Of a stretch of DNA of 64,000 bases, positions 56,851 to 64,000 are shown piece after piece. Source of the DNA: Rhizobium sp. CF080 (GTDB taxonomy: Bacteria; Pseudomonadota; Alphaproteobacteria; Rhizobiales; Rhizobiaceae). Position 1 is the stretch's first letter; each line of letters opens with the position of its first letter. The position numbers and the translations under genes are program-made. Under the pieces are notes generated by a model. The model was not told where the DNA came from. It searched no databases and was given only the letters and a program-made list of their open reading frames with translations. The stretch lies in contig NZ_AKKC02000004.1 of assembly GCF_000282095.2 (NCBI RefSeq), forward strand, positions 310,001 through 374,000, in the 5' to 3' direction.

Positions 56851-58128
56851 TCAGCCCTTGAACGTGTAGTTGGCGATCGACTGCGGTTTCATCTCGATCG
56901 AGAAACCGGCTTGTGTCGGCGGCATATAGGCGGCGTTCTCGATGACGCAGGGATCGACGAAATGCTCGTGCAGATGGTCGACATATTCGATTACCCGGCC
57001 TTGCTTGGTGCCGGACACGGCAATGTAATCGATCATCGACAGATGCTGGACATATTCGCAGAGGCCAACGCCACCGGCATGCGGCCAGACGGGAAGATCG
57101 TATTTTGCCGCGACCAGCAGCACCGCCAGAACCTCGTTCAGCCCGCCCATGCGGCATGAATCGATCTGCACGATGTCGATCGCGCCTTCCGCGATGAACT
57201 GCTTGAACATGATGCGGTTCTGGCACATCTCGCCGGTCGCGACCTTTACCGGGTGGATGTCATTGCGGATCTTGCGGTGCCCGGCAATATCGTCCGGACT
57301 GGTCGGCTCCTCGATAAAGAAGGGTTTGGCGAAGGCGAGCCTGTTCACCCAATCGATCGCCTGGCCGACCTCCCAGACCTGGTTTGCATCGATCATCAGG
57401 TAACGGTCGGGGCCGATCACCTCGCGGGCGATGGTCAGGCGCCTGATATCGTCTTCGAGATCGCGCCCAACCTTCATCTTCACATGGTTGAAGCCCGCAT
57501 CGACCGCCTCTTTGCAGAGCCGGCGGAGCTTGTCTTCGGGATACCCGAGCCAGCCGGCGGACGTCGTGTAGCAGGCATAACCCTCGCGCTTCAGCACCGC
57601 GATGCGCTCCGCCTTGCCCGCCTCGGCTCGTTTCAGAATCGCCAAAGCATCCTCGCGCGACAGCACGTCGGTGAGGTAGCGGTAGTCGACGATGTCGGCA
57701 ATCTCCTCCGCCGACATGTCGGAAACCAGCTGCCAGACGGGCTTGCCGCGCTGCTTGGCCAGCAGATCCCAGAAGGCGTTGACCACAGCGCCGGTGGCGA
57801 GGTGGATGGCGCCCTTGTCTGGACCGATCCAGCGCAGCTGGCTGTCGCTGGTCAGATGTCGCCAGAATTTTCCGGGGGCGGCAGCGAAGCTTTCCAGCTC
57901 CTGCCCGACCACCAGATGCCGCATCGCCTTGATCGCCATGCAGCAGATGTCGTTGCCGCGCCCGATCGTGAAGGTCAGGCCGTGGCCGGCGAGATCTCCG
58001 TTGTCGGTATCGAGGATGACATAGGCCGCTGAATAATCCGGGTCCGGGTTCATCGCGTCGGAGCCGTCGAGGCTCTGCGATGTGGGAAAACGGAGATCGA
58101 AAACGCGGAGATCGGTGATGCGGGTCAT
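56851..58128 (-). CDS. L-fuconate dehydratase (enolase superfamily)
   Basis: 425-aa enzyme dehydrating L-fuconate to 2-keto-3-deoxy-L-fuconate. N-terminal RFPTSQSLDGSDAMNPDPDY closely resembles the Xanthomonas enzyme as I remember it; the barrel has the KxK-type HVKMKVGRDLEDD, metal ligands in LMIDANQVW, FIEEPTSPDD and KVATGEMCQNR, and the His region PVWPHAGGVGLCEYVQH. Last gene of the minus-strand sugar operon; ATG 58128 gives the family length. Confidence 0.92.
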   Translation of the reverse strand: MTRITDLRVFDLRFPTSQSLDGSDAMNPDPDYSAAYVILDTDNGDLAGHGLTFTIGRGNDICCMAIKAMRHLVVGQELESFAAAPGKFWRHLTSDSQLRWIGPDKGAIHLATGAVVNAFWDLLAKQRGKPVWQLVSDMSAEEIADIVDYRYLTDVLSREDALAILKRAEAGKAERIAVLKREGYACYTTSAGWLGYPEDKLRRLCKEAVDAGFNHVKMKVGRDLEDDIRRLTIAREVIGPDRYLMIDANQVWEVGQAIDWVNRLAFAKPFFIEEPTSPDDIAGHRKIRNDIHPVKVATGEMCQNRIMFKQFIAEGAIDIVQIDSCRMGGLNEVLAVLLVAAKYDLPVWPHAGGVGLCEYVQHLSMIDYIAVSGTKQGRVIEYVDHLHEHFVDPCVIENAAYMPPTQAGFSIEMKPQSIANYTFKG

Positions 58129-58145
58129 GGTTTTCTCGTAATCGT

Positions 58146-58880
58146 TCAGATGGTCCAACCGCCGTCGATGGCGTAAGCCTGGCCTGACGTATAGGTGGCG
58201 CCGGAGAGGTAGAGGGCGAGTTCGGCGATTTCTTCCGGGGTGCCGAGCCGGCCCATCGGCTGGCGGGCGATGAAGGCGGCGCGGGCCTGGTCGTAATCGC
58301 CCTGCGCCCGCATGCGATCCTGCAGCGAGGGGCTTTCAACGGTGCCCGGGCAGATGGCATTGCAGCGGATGCCGTCGGTCACATAGTCGGCGGCGACCGA
58401 CTTGGTGAGCCCGATCACGGCCGCCTTGGTGACGCCATAGGCGAAGCGGTTTGGCACGCCCTTGATGCTGGAGGCGACCGAGGACATGTTGATGATCGCG
58501 CCGTCCTTCTGCGCCAGCATGCCCGGCAACACGGCCCGGATGGTGCGGATCATCGCCCTGACGTTGAGGTCGAGGGCGAAATCGAAATCGCTGTCCTTCA
58601 TCTCGAGGATCGAGCCGGCATGAACGAAGCCGGCGCAGTTGAAAAGGATGTCCACTGTCCCGATGTTCTCGACACAGGCGACGATGGCCGCGTTATCAAG
58701 CACGTCGAGCCTTGCGGTTCTCAAATTGTCGAGTTTCGGCAACGCAGCCAGCAAGCTTTCGTTGATATCTGTCGCATGGACGGTCGCGCCGGCTTCTGCA
58801 AAGGCGAGCGCCGCCGCCCGGCCGATACCCTGGCCTGCGGCGGTCACCAATGCGGTTTTCCCATCAAGTCTGATCGTCAT
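58146..58880 (-). CDS. Short-chain dehydrogenase, probable 2-keto-3-deoxy-L-fuconate dehydrogenase
   Basis: 244-aa SDR: NAD site TAAGQGIGRAAAL, NNAG-type variant NCAGFVHAG, catalytic Ser in NMSSVASSI and YxxxK in FAYGVTKAAV, plus RCNAICPGTVESPSLQDRM, a segment I associate with ketodeoxyfuconate dehydrogenases. It would oxidise 2-keto-3-deoxy-L-fuconate to the diketo acid. ATG 58880 is used; earlier in-frame ATG is outside the SDR fold. 17 bp upstream of the dehydratase gene. Confidence 0.88.
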   Translation of the reverse strand: MTIRLDGKTALVTAAGQGIGRAAALAFAEAGATVHATDINESLLAALPKLDNLRTARLDVLDNAAIVACVENIGTVDILFNCAGFVHAGSILEMKDSDFDFALDLNVRAMIRTIRAVLPGMLAQKDGAIINMSSVASSIKGVPNRFAYGVTKAAVIGLTKSVAADYVTDGIRCNAICPGTVESPSLQDRMRAQGDYDQARAAFIARQPMGRLGTPEEIAELALYLSGATYTSGQAYAIDGGWTI

Positions 58881-58930
58881 GTCTTGTCCTCGAATTATCT
58901 GGCCGGCCGTCAGTCTGATTGAGGAAATCC

Positions 58931-59263
58931 TCAATCCAGATGAAAGACCTCTTCCATCATCGCCCACCACTCGCCTTCTTTGCGGCTGTCGAGCGGCTTC
59001 TGGCAAGGGATCGTGAGAGACCACCATTCCTGATTTTTAGGATCGGCGGCTATTTTCGCCATGTCGGCTTCGAAATCCGTGCCGTGATATTCCCAGGTGC
59101 CGAACAGCAGGTTTTCCGGCTCGCGCAGAAAGATCGTGTAGTTCCTGATATTGGCGCGGCTGATCAGCTCCAGCACTTCCGGCCAGACGGCGGCGTGCAG
59201 GCGCTTGTATTCGCCGATCATCTGCGGCTCGACGCCGATCAACATGCCCATTCGCTGCATCAT
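58931..59263 (-). CDS. L-rhamnose/L-fucose mutarotase-type protein
   Basis: 110-aa mutarotase of the RhaM family (MGMLIGVEPQMIGEYKRLHA start, NYTIFLREPENLLFGTWEY, His/Tyr/Trp-rich active-site residues including WW near the end). It interconverts the sugar anomers before oxidation. In this operon L-fucose is the likelier substrate. ATG 59260 or 59263 are both possible; GGAG fits the former better. Confidence 0.9.
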   Translation of the reverse strand: MMQRMGMLIGVEPQMIGEYKRLHAAVWPEVLELISRANIRNYTIFLREPENLLFGTWEYHGTDFEADMAKIAADPKNQEWWSLTIPCQKPLDSRKEGEWWAMMEEVFHLD

Positions 59264-59271
59264 CGTCTCCT

Positions 59272-60279
59272 TTAGATTTCCACCAGCGCCTTGACGACGC
59301 CGGCCGCCGGATCGGTCAGCCCCGGAAAACGTTCCGGCACTTCCGACAGCATCATTCTATGGGTAATCAGGGCTGCGGGGATCTTGCCCGCGCGCATGGC
59401 CCGCATCACCCGCTCGAAATCCACGGCCGTGGCGTTGCGGCTGCCGAGCAACGTCGTTTCGCGCTTGTGGAATTCCGGATCGGAAAAGGTGATGTCGCTC
59501 GAAACGATCGAAACGAGCACGTATGTGCCGCCATGGGCGACGAACCCGAACCCGCGTTCGATCGCTTTCGGATTGCCGGTCGCATCGAAGACGACATCGA
59601 AGAAGTCGCCGCCGGTCAGCGCTGAGAGCTGCCCGTGGTCGTCCGGACCAAGTTGAACCGTGGAGGCGATGCCGAGCTGCTGACGGGCGAAGTCCAGCCG
59701 GTCGCCGCGGCTGTCGAGAAGCGTCACCACTCCGCCCTCGAGCGTCGCGAAGATCGCGACCGCAAGCCCGATCGGCCCGGCGCCGGTGACCAGCACGCTC
59801 TGTCCGGGCTCGATCCCGGCACGGGCGACCGCGTGGGCGCCGATCGCCAGGAATTCCACCATCGCGGCCTGATCGAGCGACAGGCCATCCGCCTTCAGCA
59901 CGAATTCCTGCGGCAGGCTCAGATATTCGGTCATGCCGCCGTCGCGATGCACGCCGAGGACGCCGAGGTTGCGGCAGCAATTGGTCCGGCCCTTGAGGCA
60001 GGTATGGCAGCGGCCACAGGAGATGTAGGGCATGATCGAGACGGTATCGCCAGCCTCAAGCGCACCGCCGGCCGGCGCTTCCTCGACCGTTCCGGCGAGC
60101 TCATGGCCCATGACGCGCGGATAGGAGAGATAGGGCTGGTTGCCGGTAAAGATATGCAGGTCGGTGCCGCAGACGCCGATGCGCCGCAGCTTCACCAGCA
60201 CTTCGCCATCGCCGCGGAGAGGTTTGGGGCGGTCGATGGCGCTGAGTTTGCCCGGTGCGTCGCAGATTATTGTCAGCAT
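59272..60279 (-). CDS. Zinc-dependent alcohol dehydrogenase
   Basis: 335-aa medium-chain dehydrogenase: catalytic-zinc Cys in RRIGVCGTDLHIF, structural-zinc Cys cluster CGRCHTCLKGRTNCC, NAD site TGAGPIGLAVAIF and a GHE motif (VMGHELAGTV). Related to L-idonate/L-galactonate/sorbitol dehydrogenases. Its exact step in L-fucose degradation is unclear. It lies 4 nt after the lactonase gene on the same strand. Start ATG 60279 begins MLTIICDAPGK. Confidence 0.9.
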   Translation of the reverse strand: MLTIICDAPGKLSAIDRPKPLRGDGEVLVKLRRIGVCGTDLHIFTGNQPYLSYPRVMGHELAGTVEEAPAGGALEAGDTVSIMPYISCGRCHTCLKGRTNCCRNLGVLGVHRDGGMTEYLSLPQEFVLKADGLSLDQAAMVEFLAIGAHAVARAGIEPGQSVLVTGAGPIGLAVAIFATLEGGVVTLLDSRGDRLDFARQQLGIASTVQLGPDDHGQLSALTGGDFFDVVFDATGNPKAIERGFGFVAHGGTYVLVSIVSSDITFSDPEFHKRETTLLGSRNATAVDFERVMRAMRAGKIPAALITHRMMLSEVPERFPGLTDPAAGVVKALVEI

Positions 60280-60283
60280 GTGC

Positions 60284-61102
60284 TTACGCTCCGAGCCTGT
60301 AGAAGCGCTGGGCATTGCCGCTGAAGACATCGCCGTGATCGTCGACCGGCACGATGTCGAGGCATTGATCGAGCCAGGCGCGATACTCGCCGGCAAGCCC
60401 CAGCACCGGCCAATCACTGCCCCAGATCACCCGCTTCGCGCCGAACAGATCGAAAATGGTTTCGGCATAGGGCCGCACCGCTTGCGGTTTCTGGTCGCCG
60501 GCTTCGGTCAGCAGGCCGGAGAGCTTGCAATGGACGTTCGGCAATTCGGCAAGCACTTTCATGCGCGCGTACCAGTCGATGAACCGGCCTTCCGAGATCG
60601 GCGGTTTGGCGCCATGATCGATGACGATGGAGAGGTCCGGGTGCCACCGGGCGAAGTTCAACAGCGGCTCGAGATGGCGCGGCAGCACCAGCGCATCGAA
60701 GACCAGCCGATGTTCGAGCATGGCTGCAACGGCACTATCGAGTGCGGGATCGTCGATCCAGCGGTCGTTGGCGATATCCTGCAGCATCGGGCGAAGACCT
60801 TTAAGCTTCGGATGCCGGGCCAGCCGGGCGATGTTCGCCGGCGCGTCAGGCGCTTTCATGTCGGTCCAGCCGACCACGCCGAGGATGAAGGGCGTCCTGT
60901 CGGCGAGATCGAGCATGAATGCCGTGTCCGCCCCGCTCTCCATGGTCTGCACCAGCACGGTGCCGTCGATGCCGGCCGCATCGAGAAGCGGCGCCAAGTC
61001 GTCGGGCAGGAAATCCCAGTGGATCGCCTGCAATTCGGCCGGCGGCCATTGGCCCACCCGGTCCGCGATCCGCCAGAAATGCTGGTGCGCGTCGATCCGC
61101 AT
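60284..61102 (-). CDS. Amidohydrolase-family L-fuconolactonase
   Basis: 272-aa TIM-barrel hydrolase: MRIDAHQHFWRIADRVGQW start with HxH metal site, GVVGWTDMKAPDAP, VIDHGAKPP (His) and VIWGSDWPVLGL (Asp). This pattern fits L-fucono-1,5-lactonase/L-rhamnonolactonase family 2 enzymes and hydrolyses the lactone produced by the sugar dehydrogenase. Located between aldo/keto reductase (3 nt) and zinc dehydrogenase (4 nt). Confidence 0.92.
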   Translation of the reverse strand: MRIDAHQHFWRIADRVGQWPPAELQAIHWDFLPDDLAPLLDAAGIDGTVLVQTMESGADTAFMLDLADRTPFILGVVGWTDMKAPDAPANIARLARHPKLKGLRPMLQDIANDRWIDDPALDSAVAAMLEHRLVFDALVLPRHLEPLLNFARWHPDLSIVIDHGAKPPISEGRFIDWYARMKVLAELPNVHCKLSGLLTEAGDQKPQAVRPYAETIFDLFGAKRVIWGSDWPVLGLAGEYRAWLDQCLDIVPVDDHGDVFSGNAQRFYRLGA

Positions 61103-61105
61103 GGC

Positions 61106-62119
61106 TCAGGCTCCCTGGCCCGGCAGCGGTGCGCCTTCGGCGATCAGCCCGCGGGCCTTCAGCCGTGACCAGAAGGAGGTGGGGATGTCTTCGCCGAACC
61201 AGTCGACATTCGATCTGATCTGCTCGGCGGTGCGTGCGCCGGAAACGACGGTCACCACGGCTGGGTGGGCGAGGGGAAATTGCAGCGCCGCCGCCTGCAG
61301 GCTGACGCCCTCTTCCTCGCAGGCCGCGCGCAGCACGTCGACTCGGGCAAGGATGTCGGCCGAAGCATCCGTGTAGTTGAACTTGCGGTTGCCGGCGAGC
61401 AGGCCGGAATTGAACGGGCCGGCCACCACGATGCCGACGCCTTGGCTGGCGCAATCGTCCATGAAGGCAAGGCTCTGCTGTTCGAGCAGCGTGTAACGGC
61501 CCGCGAGCATGGCGACATCGATGTCGAAGACCTGCATCGCGTCGCGGATGATCTCCCACTCGTTGACGCCGAGGCCGACTGCTTTGGTAAGTCCTTCCTC
61601 ACGCAGTTTCTTCAGCGCGCGAAAACCGCCGCCGTCTGTCAGCTGGTGCCAGTAGTGCTGGTGCTTGTCGCCATGGGTCATGCTGCCGATATCATGGATG
61701 TAGAGGATATCGGGCTTGAGGATGCCGAGCCGCTGCTGGCTCGCCTCGAAGGACCACATGATGCCGTCATAGCTGTAGTCGAAGACCGGCCGGAAGGGCA
61801 GCGGATCGACATATCCGTCCTCATCCTGCCCGACCGTCTGGTCCGGCTGCATCACCCGGCCGACCTTGGTGCTGAGCACGTAGTCGCCGCGCGGCAGGTC
61901 GGTCAGCATCGTGCCCAGCCGCCGTTCCGAGCGGGTGTAACCGTAGAAGGGCGCCGTATCGTAATAGCGGATGCCGGCCTCCCAGGCTGCCCTGAAGGCG
62001 CCTGCCGATTCCTCGTAGGAGGTCTTGCGGTAAAGGTTGCCCATCTGCGCGCAGCCGAGACCCATGACGGTGAGTTCGACGGGGGCATTGGGCAGCTTTC
62101 GGCGCTCGGTGACATTCAT
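61106..62119 (-). CDS. Aldo/keto reductase, probable L-fucose dehydrogenase
   Basis: 337-aa AKR: YYDTAPFYGYTRSERRLG (catalytic Asp/Tyr), STKVGRVMQ (Lys), YIHDIGSMTHGD (His-containing) and the NADP-type loop VVTVVSGARTAEQIRSNVDW. The D-threo-aldose 1-dehydrogenase branch oxidises L-fucose to the lactone, so this is the likely first oxidative step. Lies 75 bp downstream of the binding-protein gene. Confidence 0.9.
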   Translation of the reverse strand: MNVTERRKLPNAPVELTVMGLGCAQMGNLYRKTSYEESAGAFRAAWEAGIRYYDTAPFYGYTRSERRLGTMLTDLPRGDYVLSTKVGRVMQPDQTVGQDEDGYVDPLPFRPVFDYSYDGIMWSFEASQQRLGILKPDILYIHDIGSMTHGDKHQHYWHQLTDGGGFRALKKLREEGLTKAVGLGVNEWEIIRDAMQVFDIDVAMLAGRYTLLEQQSLAFMDDCASQGVGIVVAGPFNSGLLAGNRKFNYTDASADILARVDVLRAACEEEGVSLQAAALQFPLAHPAVVTVVSGARTAEQIRSNVDWFGEDIPTSFWSRLKARGLIAEGAPLPGQGA

Positions 62120-62194
62120 GGGACAGTCCGCAGTTCTGGGGATAGGGGATTACGGACGCGCACCATTCGCGATGCGCGCCCGCTGGGGTAAGGC

Positions 62195-63151
62195 TCAGTA
62201 GAGAACGTTCTTGGCTTCCGGCTTGTCGATATTGTCCTTGGTGACGACGACGACGCCGGTATCCACGAACTTCTCGACCTTCTCCTTGTTGATCGACTGC
62301 AGCACGGTCTTGACGCCGAGTTCGCCCATCTGGAAGGAGCCCTGCACGGCGATGGCCGACAGCGTGCCGTCTTTGACGAATTCCTGCAGGTCCTGGTTTC
62401 CGTCAAACCCGATCGCGACCACCTTGCCGGCCTTGCCGGACTGTTTCAGCGCCCGGCCCATGCCGATCGCCGTCGGCTCGTTGGCGCCGAAAATGCCCTT
62501 GAGGTCGGAATTGGCGGCCAGCACGTCGGTCGTCTGGTTGAGCGCCGTCGCCATCTGGGACTGCGAGTAGAACGGTCCGACGATGGTCAGCTTCGAGTTC
62601 GCCTTGATATAGTCGGTAAAGCCGCCGACGCGGCCGATCTCGGAACCGGCACCTGCCACGTAGGACATCACGGCGATCTTGCCTTCCTTGCCCACCTTGT
62701 CGATCAGCGCCTTGGCGGCCAGTTCGCCGGCCTTCTTGTTATCGGTCGCGAGGAACGACTGGTAGTACTGCTCGGAGCCCTTGGCGAGCAGCGAGTCGAT
62801 GATGATCACCGGAATGCGGGCCTCCCAGGCCTTCTTGACGGCCGGAACCAGGGCGTCCGGGTCGGACGGGGCGAGCACGATGCCGGAGACCTTCCGGTTG
62901 ACGGCGTTCTCGACCATGTTGACCTGGTCGGCGATCGCCGATTCCGCGGCCGGTCCCTGGAAGGTCATGGTGTTGCCGGCGCCGCCGGTCTTCATGGCGG
63001 CATCGGCGCCCTTCTGGACATTCTGCCAGAAGGTGGAATTGACGGTTTTCACGATGACGGCGATTTCGCCCGCCCAGGTCGGGACAGCACTGGCCGAGAA
63101 CGCGGTCAGCGCGATCACGGATGTCAGCAATGCGGCAGCAAGCTTTTTCAT
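62195..63151 (-). CDS. Sugar ABC transporter substrate-binding protein (RbsB type)
   Basis: 318-aa periplasmic sugar-binding protein: signal peptide LLTSVIALTAFSASAVPTWA, then IAVIVKTVNSTFWQNVQKGAD, GIVLAPSDPDALVPAVKKA and GIFGANEPTAIGMGRAL. It belongs to the ribose/allose-type family 2 and probably binds L-fucose, given the downstream catabolic genes. A 196-bp gap with a palindromic element separates it from the permease gene upstream. Confidence 0.9.
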   Translation of the reverse strand: MKKLAAALLTSVIALTAFSASAVPTWAGEIAVIVKTVNSTFWQNVQKGADAAMKTGGAGNTMTFQGPAAESAIADQVNMVENAVNRKVSGIVLAPSDPDALVPAVKKAWEARIPVIIIDSLLAKGSEQYYQSFLATDNKKAGELAAKALIDKVGKEGKIAVMSYVAGAGSEIGRVGGFTDYIKANSKLTIVGPFYSQSQMATALNQTTDVLAANSDLKGIFGANEPTAIGMGRALKQSGKAGKVVAIGFDGNQDLQEFVKDGTLSAIAVQGSFQMGELGVKTVLQSINKEKVEKFVDTGVVVVTKDNIDKPEAKNVLY

Positions 63152-63252
63152 GTCTTCCTCCTCTTATCGTTGGCCTGATCGGCCGGTTTTTAGGAGAGTT
63201 CCTCACTCCCTTGGTATTCTCGCGGGTAGAACGGTCCGCGTGCCCTTTCCAT

Positions 63253-63349
63253 CGCATCGACCCGAAAATCGAAGATTTTCGGAAAGTGCGATGCGTAGAT
63301 TCAATAACTTAGAGCGTCCTTTATGCGCCCGACAGGCGCACGGCGCTCT
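63253..63349. repeat. Three-hairpin rhizobial-type intergenic element
   Basis: Outer stem CGCATCG (63253-63259) / CGATGCG (63289-63295) encloses CCGAAAATC-GAA-GATTTTCGG (63262-63282); then AGAGCG (63311-63316) / CGCTCT (63344-63349) encloses TGCGCC-CGACA-GGCGCA (63324-63340). I remember closely similar sequence from many rhizobial intergenic regions. Its last bases overlap the permease stop codon. Confidence 0.75.
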
Positions 63350-64000
63350 AACGGCGGTTGCGCAACTGGTCGATCCATACGGTGACTAGGATGACGAGGC
63401 CGATGATGATCTGCTGCGTGAAGGCGGAGACGCCGTTCATGTTGAGGCCGTTGCGCAGGATGCCGATCACGAAGGCACCGATCGCTGTTCCGGAAATGGT
63501 GCCGACCCCGCCGATCAGCGACGTGCCGCCGATGACCGCGCTGGCGATCGCGTCGAGTTCGTACATCACCCCCTCGTTCGGCTGGGCGGTGACGAGCCGG
63601 GACATCAGCACGCAACCGGTCAGGCCGGCCAGCGTGCCGGAGAGCACATAGGTGAAGCTGACGATGCGGGCGACGTTGACGCCGGACAGCCGGGCGGCAT
63701 CGGCATTCGAGCCGACCGCATAGATATGCCGGCCGAGCACCGAGCGGTTGAGCATGTAGGAAACGCCAAGTGCGATAACGATCATCAGGATGACCGGATA
63801 GGGGATGCCGGGAAAGATGATGGTCGGAAAGCCGTCGTCGCCGATCTTGACGACCCGGAAGAGCGAGCCGTTGCCGAGTTCGCCGAAGGATTCCCCGAGC
63901 CCCGAGACCGCCCGTGCCCCGGTGATCTGCAGCGCCACGCCGCGGGCGATCATCATCATGCCGAGCGTCGCGATGAACGGCGGCAGCTTCATCTTGGTGA
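63348..64000 (-). CDS. Sugar ABC transporter permease (RbsC type), 5' end outside the window
   Basis: At least 217 codons of a ribose-type permease: LPPFIATLGMMMIARGVAL, NRSVLGRHIYAVGSNADAARLSGVNV (in adjoining parts) and DAIASAVIGGTSLIGGVGTISGTAIGA are family hallmarks; several membrane helices visible. The start lies beyond base 64000. It should work with the binding protein encoded next and an ATPase gene that must lie upstream, outside the window. Confidence 0.92.
   Translation of the reverse strand, partial: TKMKLPPFIATLGMMMIARGVALQITGARAVSGLGESFGELGNGSLFRVVKIGDDGFPTIIFPGIPYPVILMIVIALGVSYMLNRSVLGRHIYAVGSNADAARLSGVNVARIVSFTYVLSGTLAGLTGCVLMSRLVTAQPNEGVMYELDAIASAVIGGTSLIGGVGTISGTAIGAFVIGILRNGLNMNGVSAFTQQIIIGLVILVTVWIDQLRNRR

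Overview
The window looks like a GC-rich alphaproteobacterial genome of the Rhizobiaceae type (Rhizobium / Agrobacterium / Neorhizobium-like). The basis is the repABC replication cassette, a PodJ-like polarity protein, dense ABC-type solute uptake genes, palindromic intergenic repeats of the kind common in rhizobia, and a non-phosphorylative L-fucose pathway. No rRNA, tRNA or CRISPR array was seen.

Left part (1-12 kb). An amino-acid ABC uptake operon (58-2352) is followed on the other strand by a DUF3313-type lipoprotein gene broken by one in-frame amber codon (2671-3558), then a histidine kinase / OmpR-type regulator pair (3713-5715). Four copies of a 16-bp box (consensus ATTGCNGSAGCATTAC) lie at the regulator promoter (two, inverted), the lipoprotein promoter and 2414-2429; they look like the operator of this two-component system. 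Two tiny overlapping reading frames (5896-6143) face away from the regulator. A gene-poor stretch of about 2 kb leads to a palindrome-rich region and to repA-repB-repC (8466-12090), with a parS-like palindrome inside repB and a counter-transcribed RNA between repB and repC.

Middle part (12-49 kb). These are mostly ordinary chromosomal-looking genes: EamA transporter, chemoreceptor, family-2 glycosyltransferase, LexA-like S24 regulator, LuxR-type response regulator, DUF952-pyrD, MATE exporter, methyltransferases, an Rrf2/AhpD-like pair with a 25-bp palindromic operator, the Lhr-like helicase / PdeM repair pair, CLC channel, RibD-like reductase with divergent HxlR regulator, TSUP exporter, the 1307-residue PodJ-like protein, and a fatty-acid beta-oxidation set (acyl-CoA dehydrogenase, AbrB-like protein, thiolase, FadB-like fusion) preceded by a palindrome resembling LiuR/PsrA-type operators.

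Right part (49-64 kb). A repeat-rich, accessory-looking section holds a frameshifted hypothetical gene, three copies of a ~145-bp composite palindromic element with a GIY-YIG nuclease gene between copies two and three, a 191-bp element with 39-bp inverted ends, and an unexplained hairpin-rich stretch. After a cystathionine gamma-synthase-family gene, a lipoprotein and a mannitol-dehydrogenase-family gene comes a minus-strand L-fucose operon. Its order is ABC permease (cut by the window end), binding protein, aldo/keto reductase, lactonase, zinc alcohol dehydrogenase, mutarotase, short-chain dehydrogenase, L-fuconate dehydratase.

The presence of repABC only kilobases from genes normally found on the primary rhizobial chromosome suggests a chromid, or a plasmid/chromosome cointegrate.
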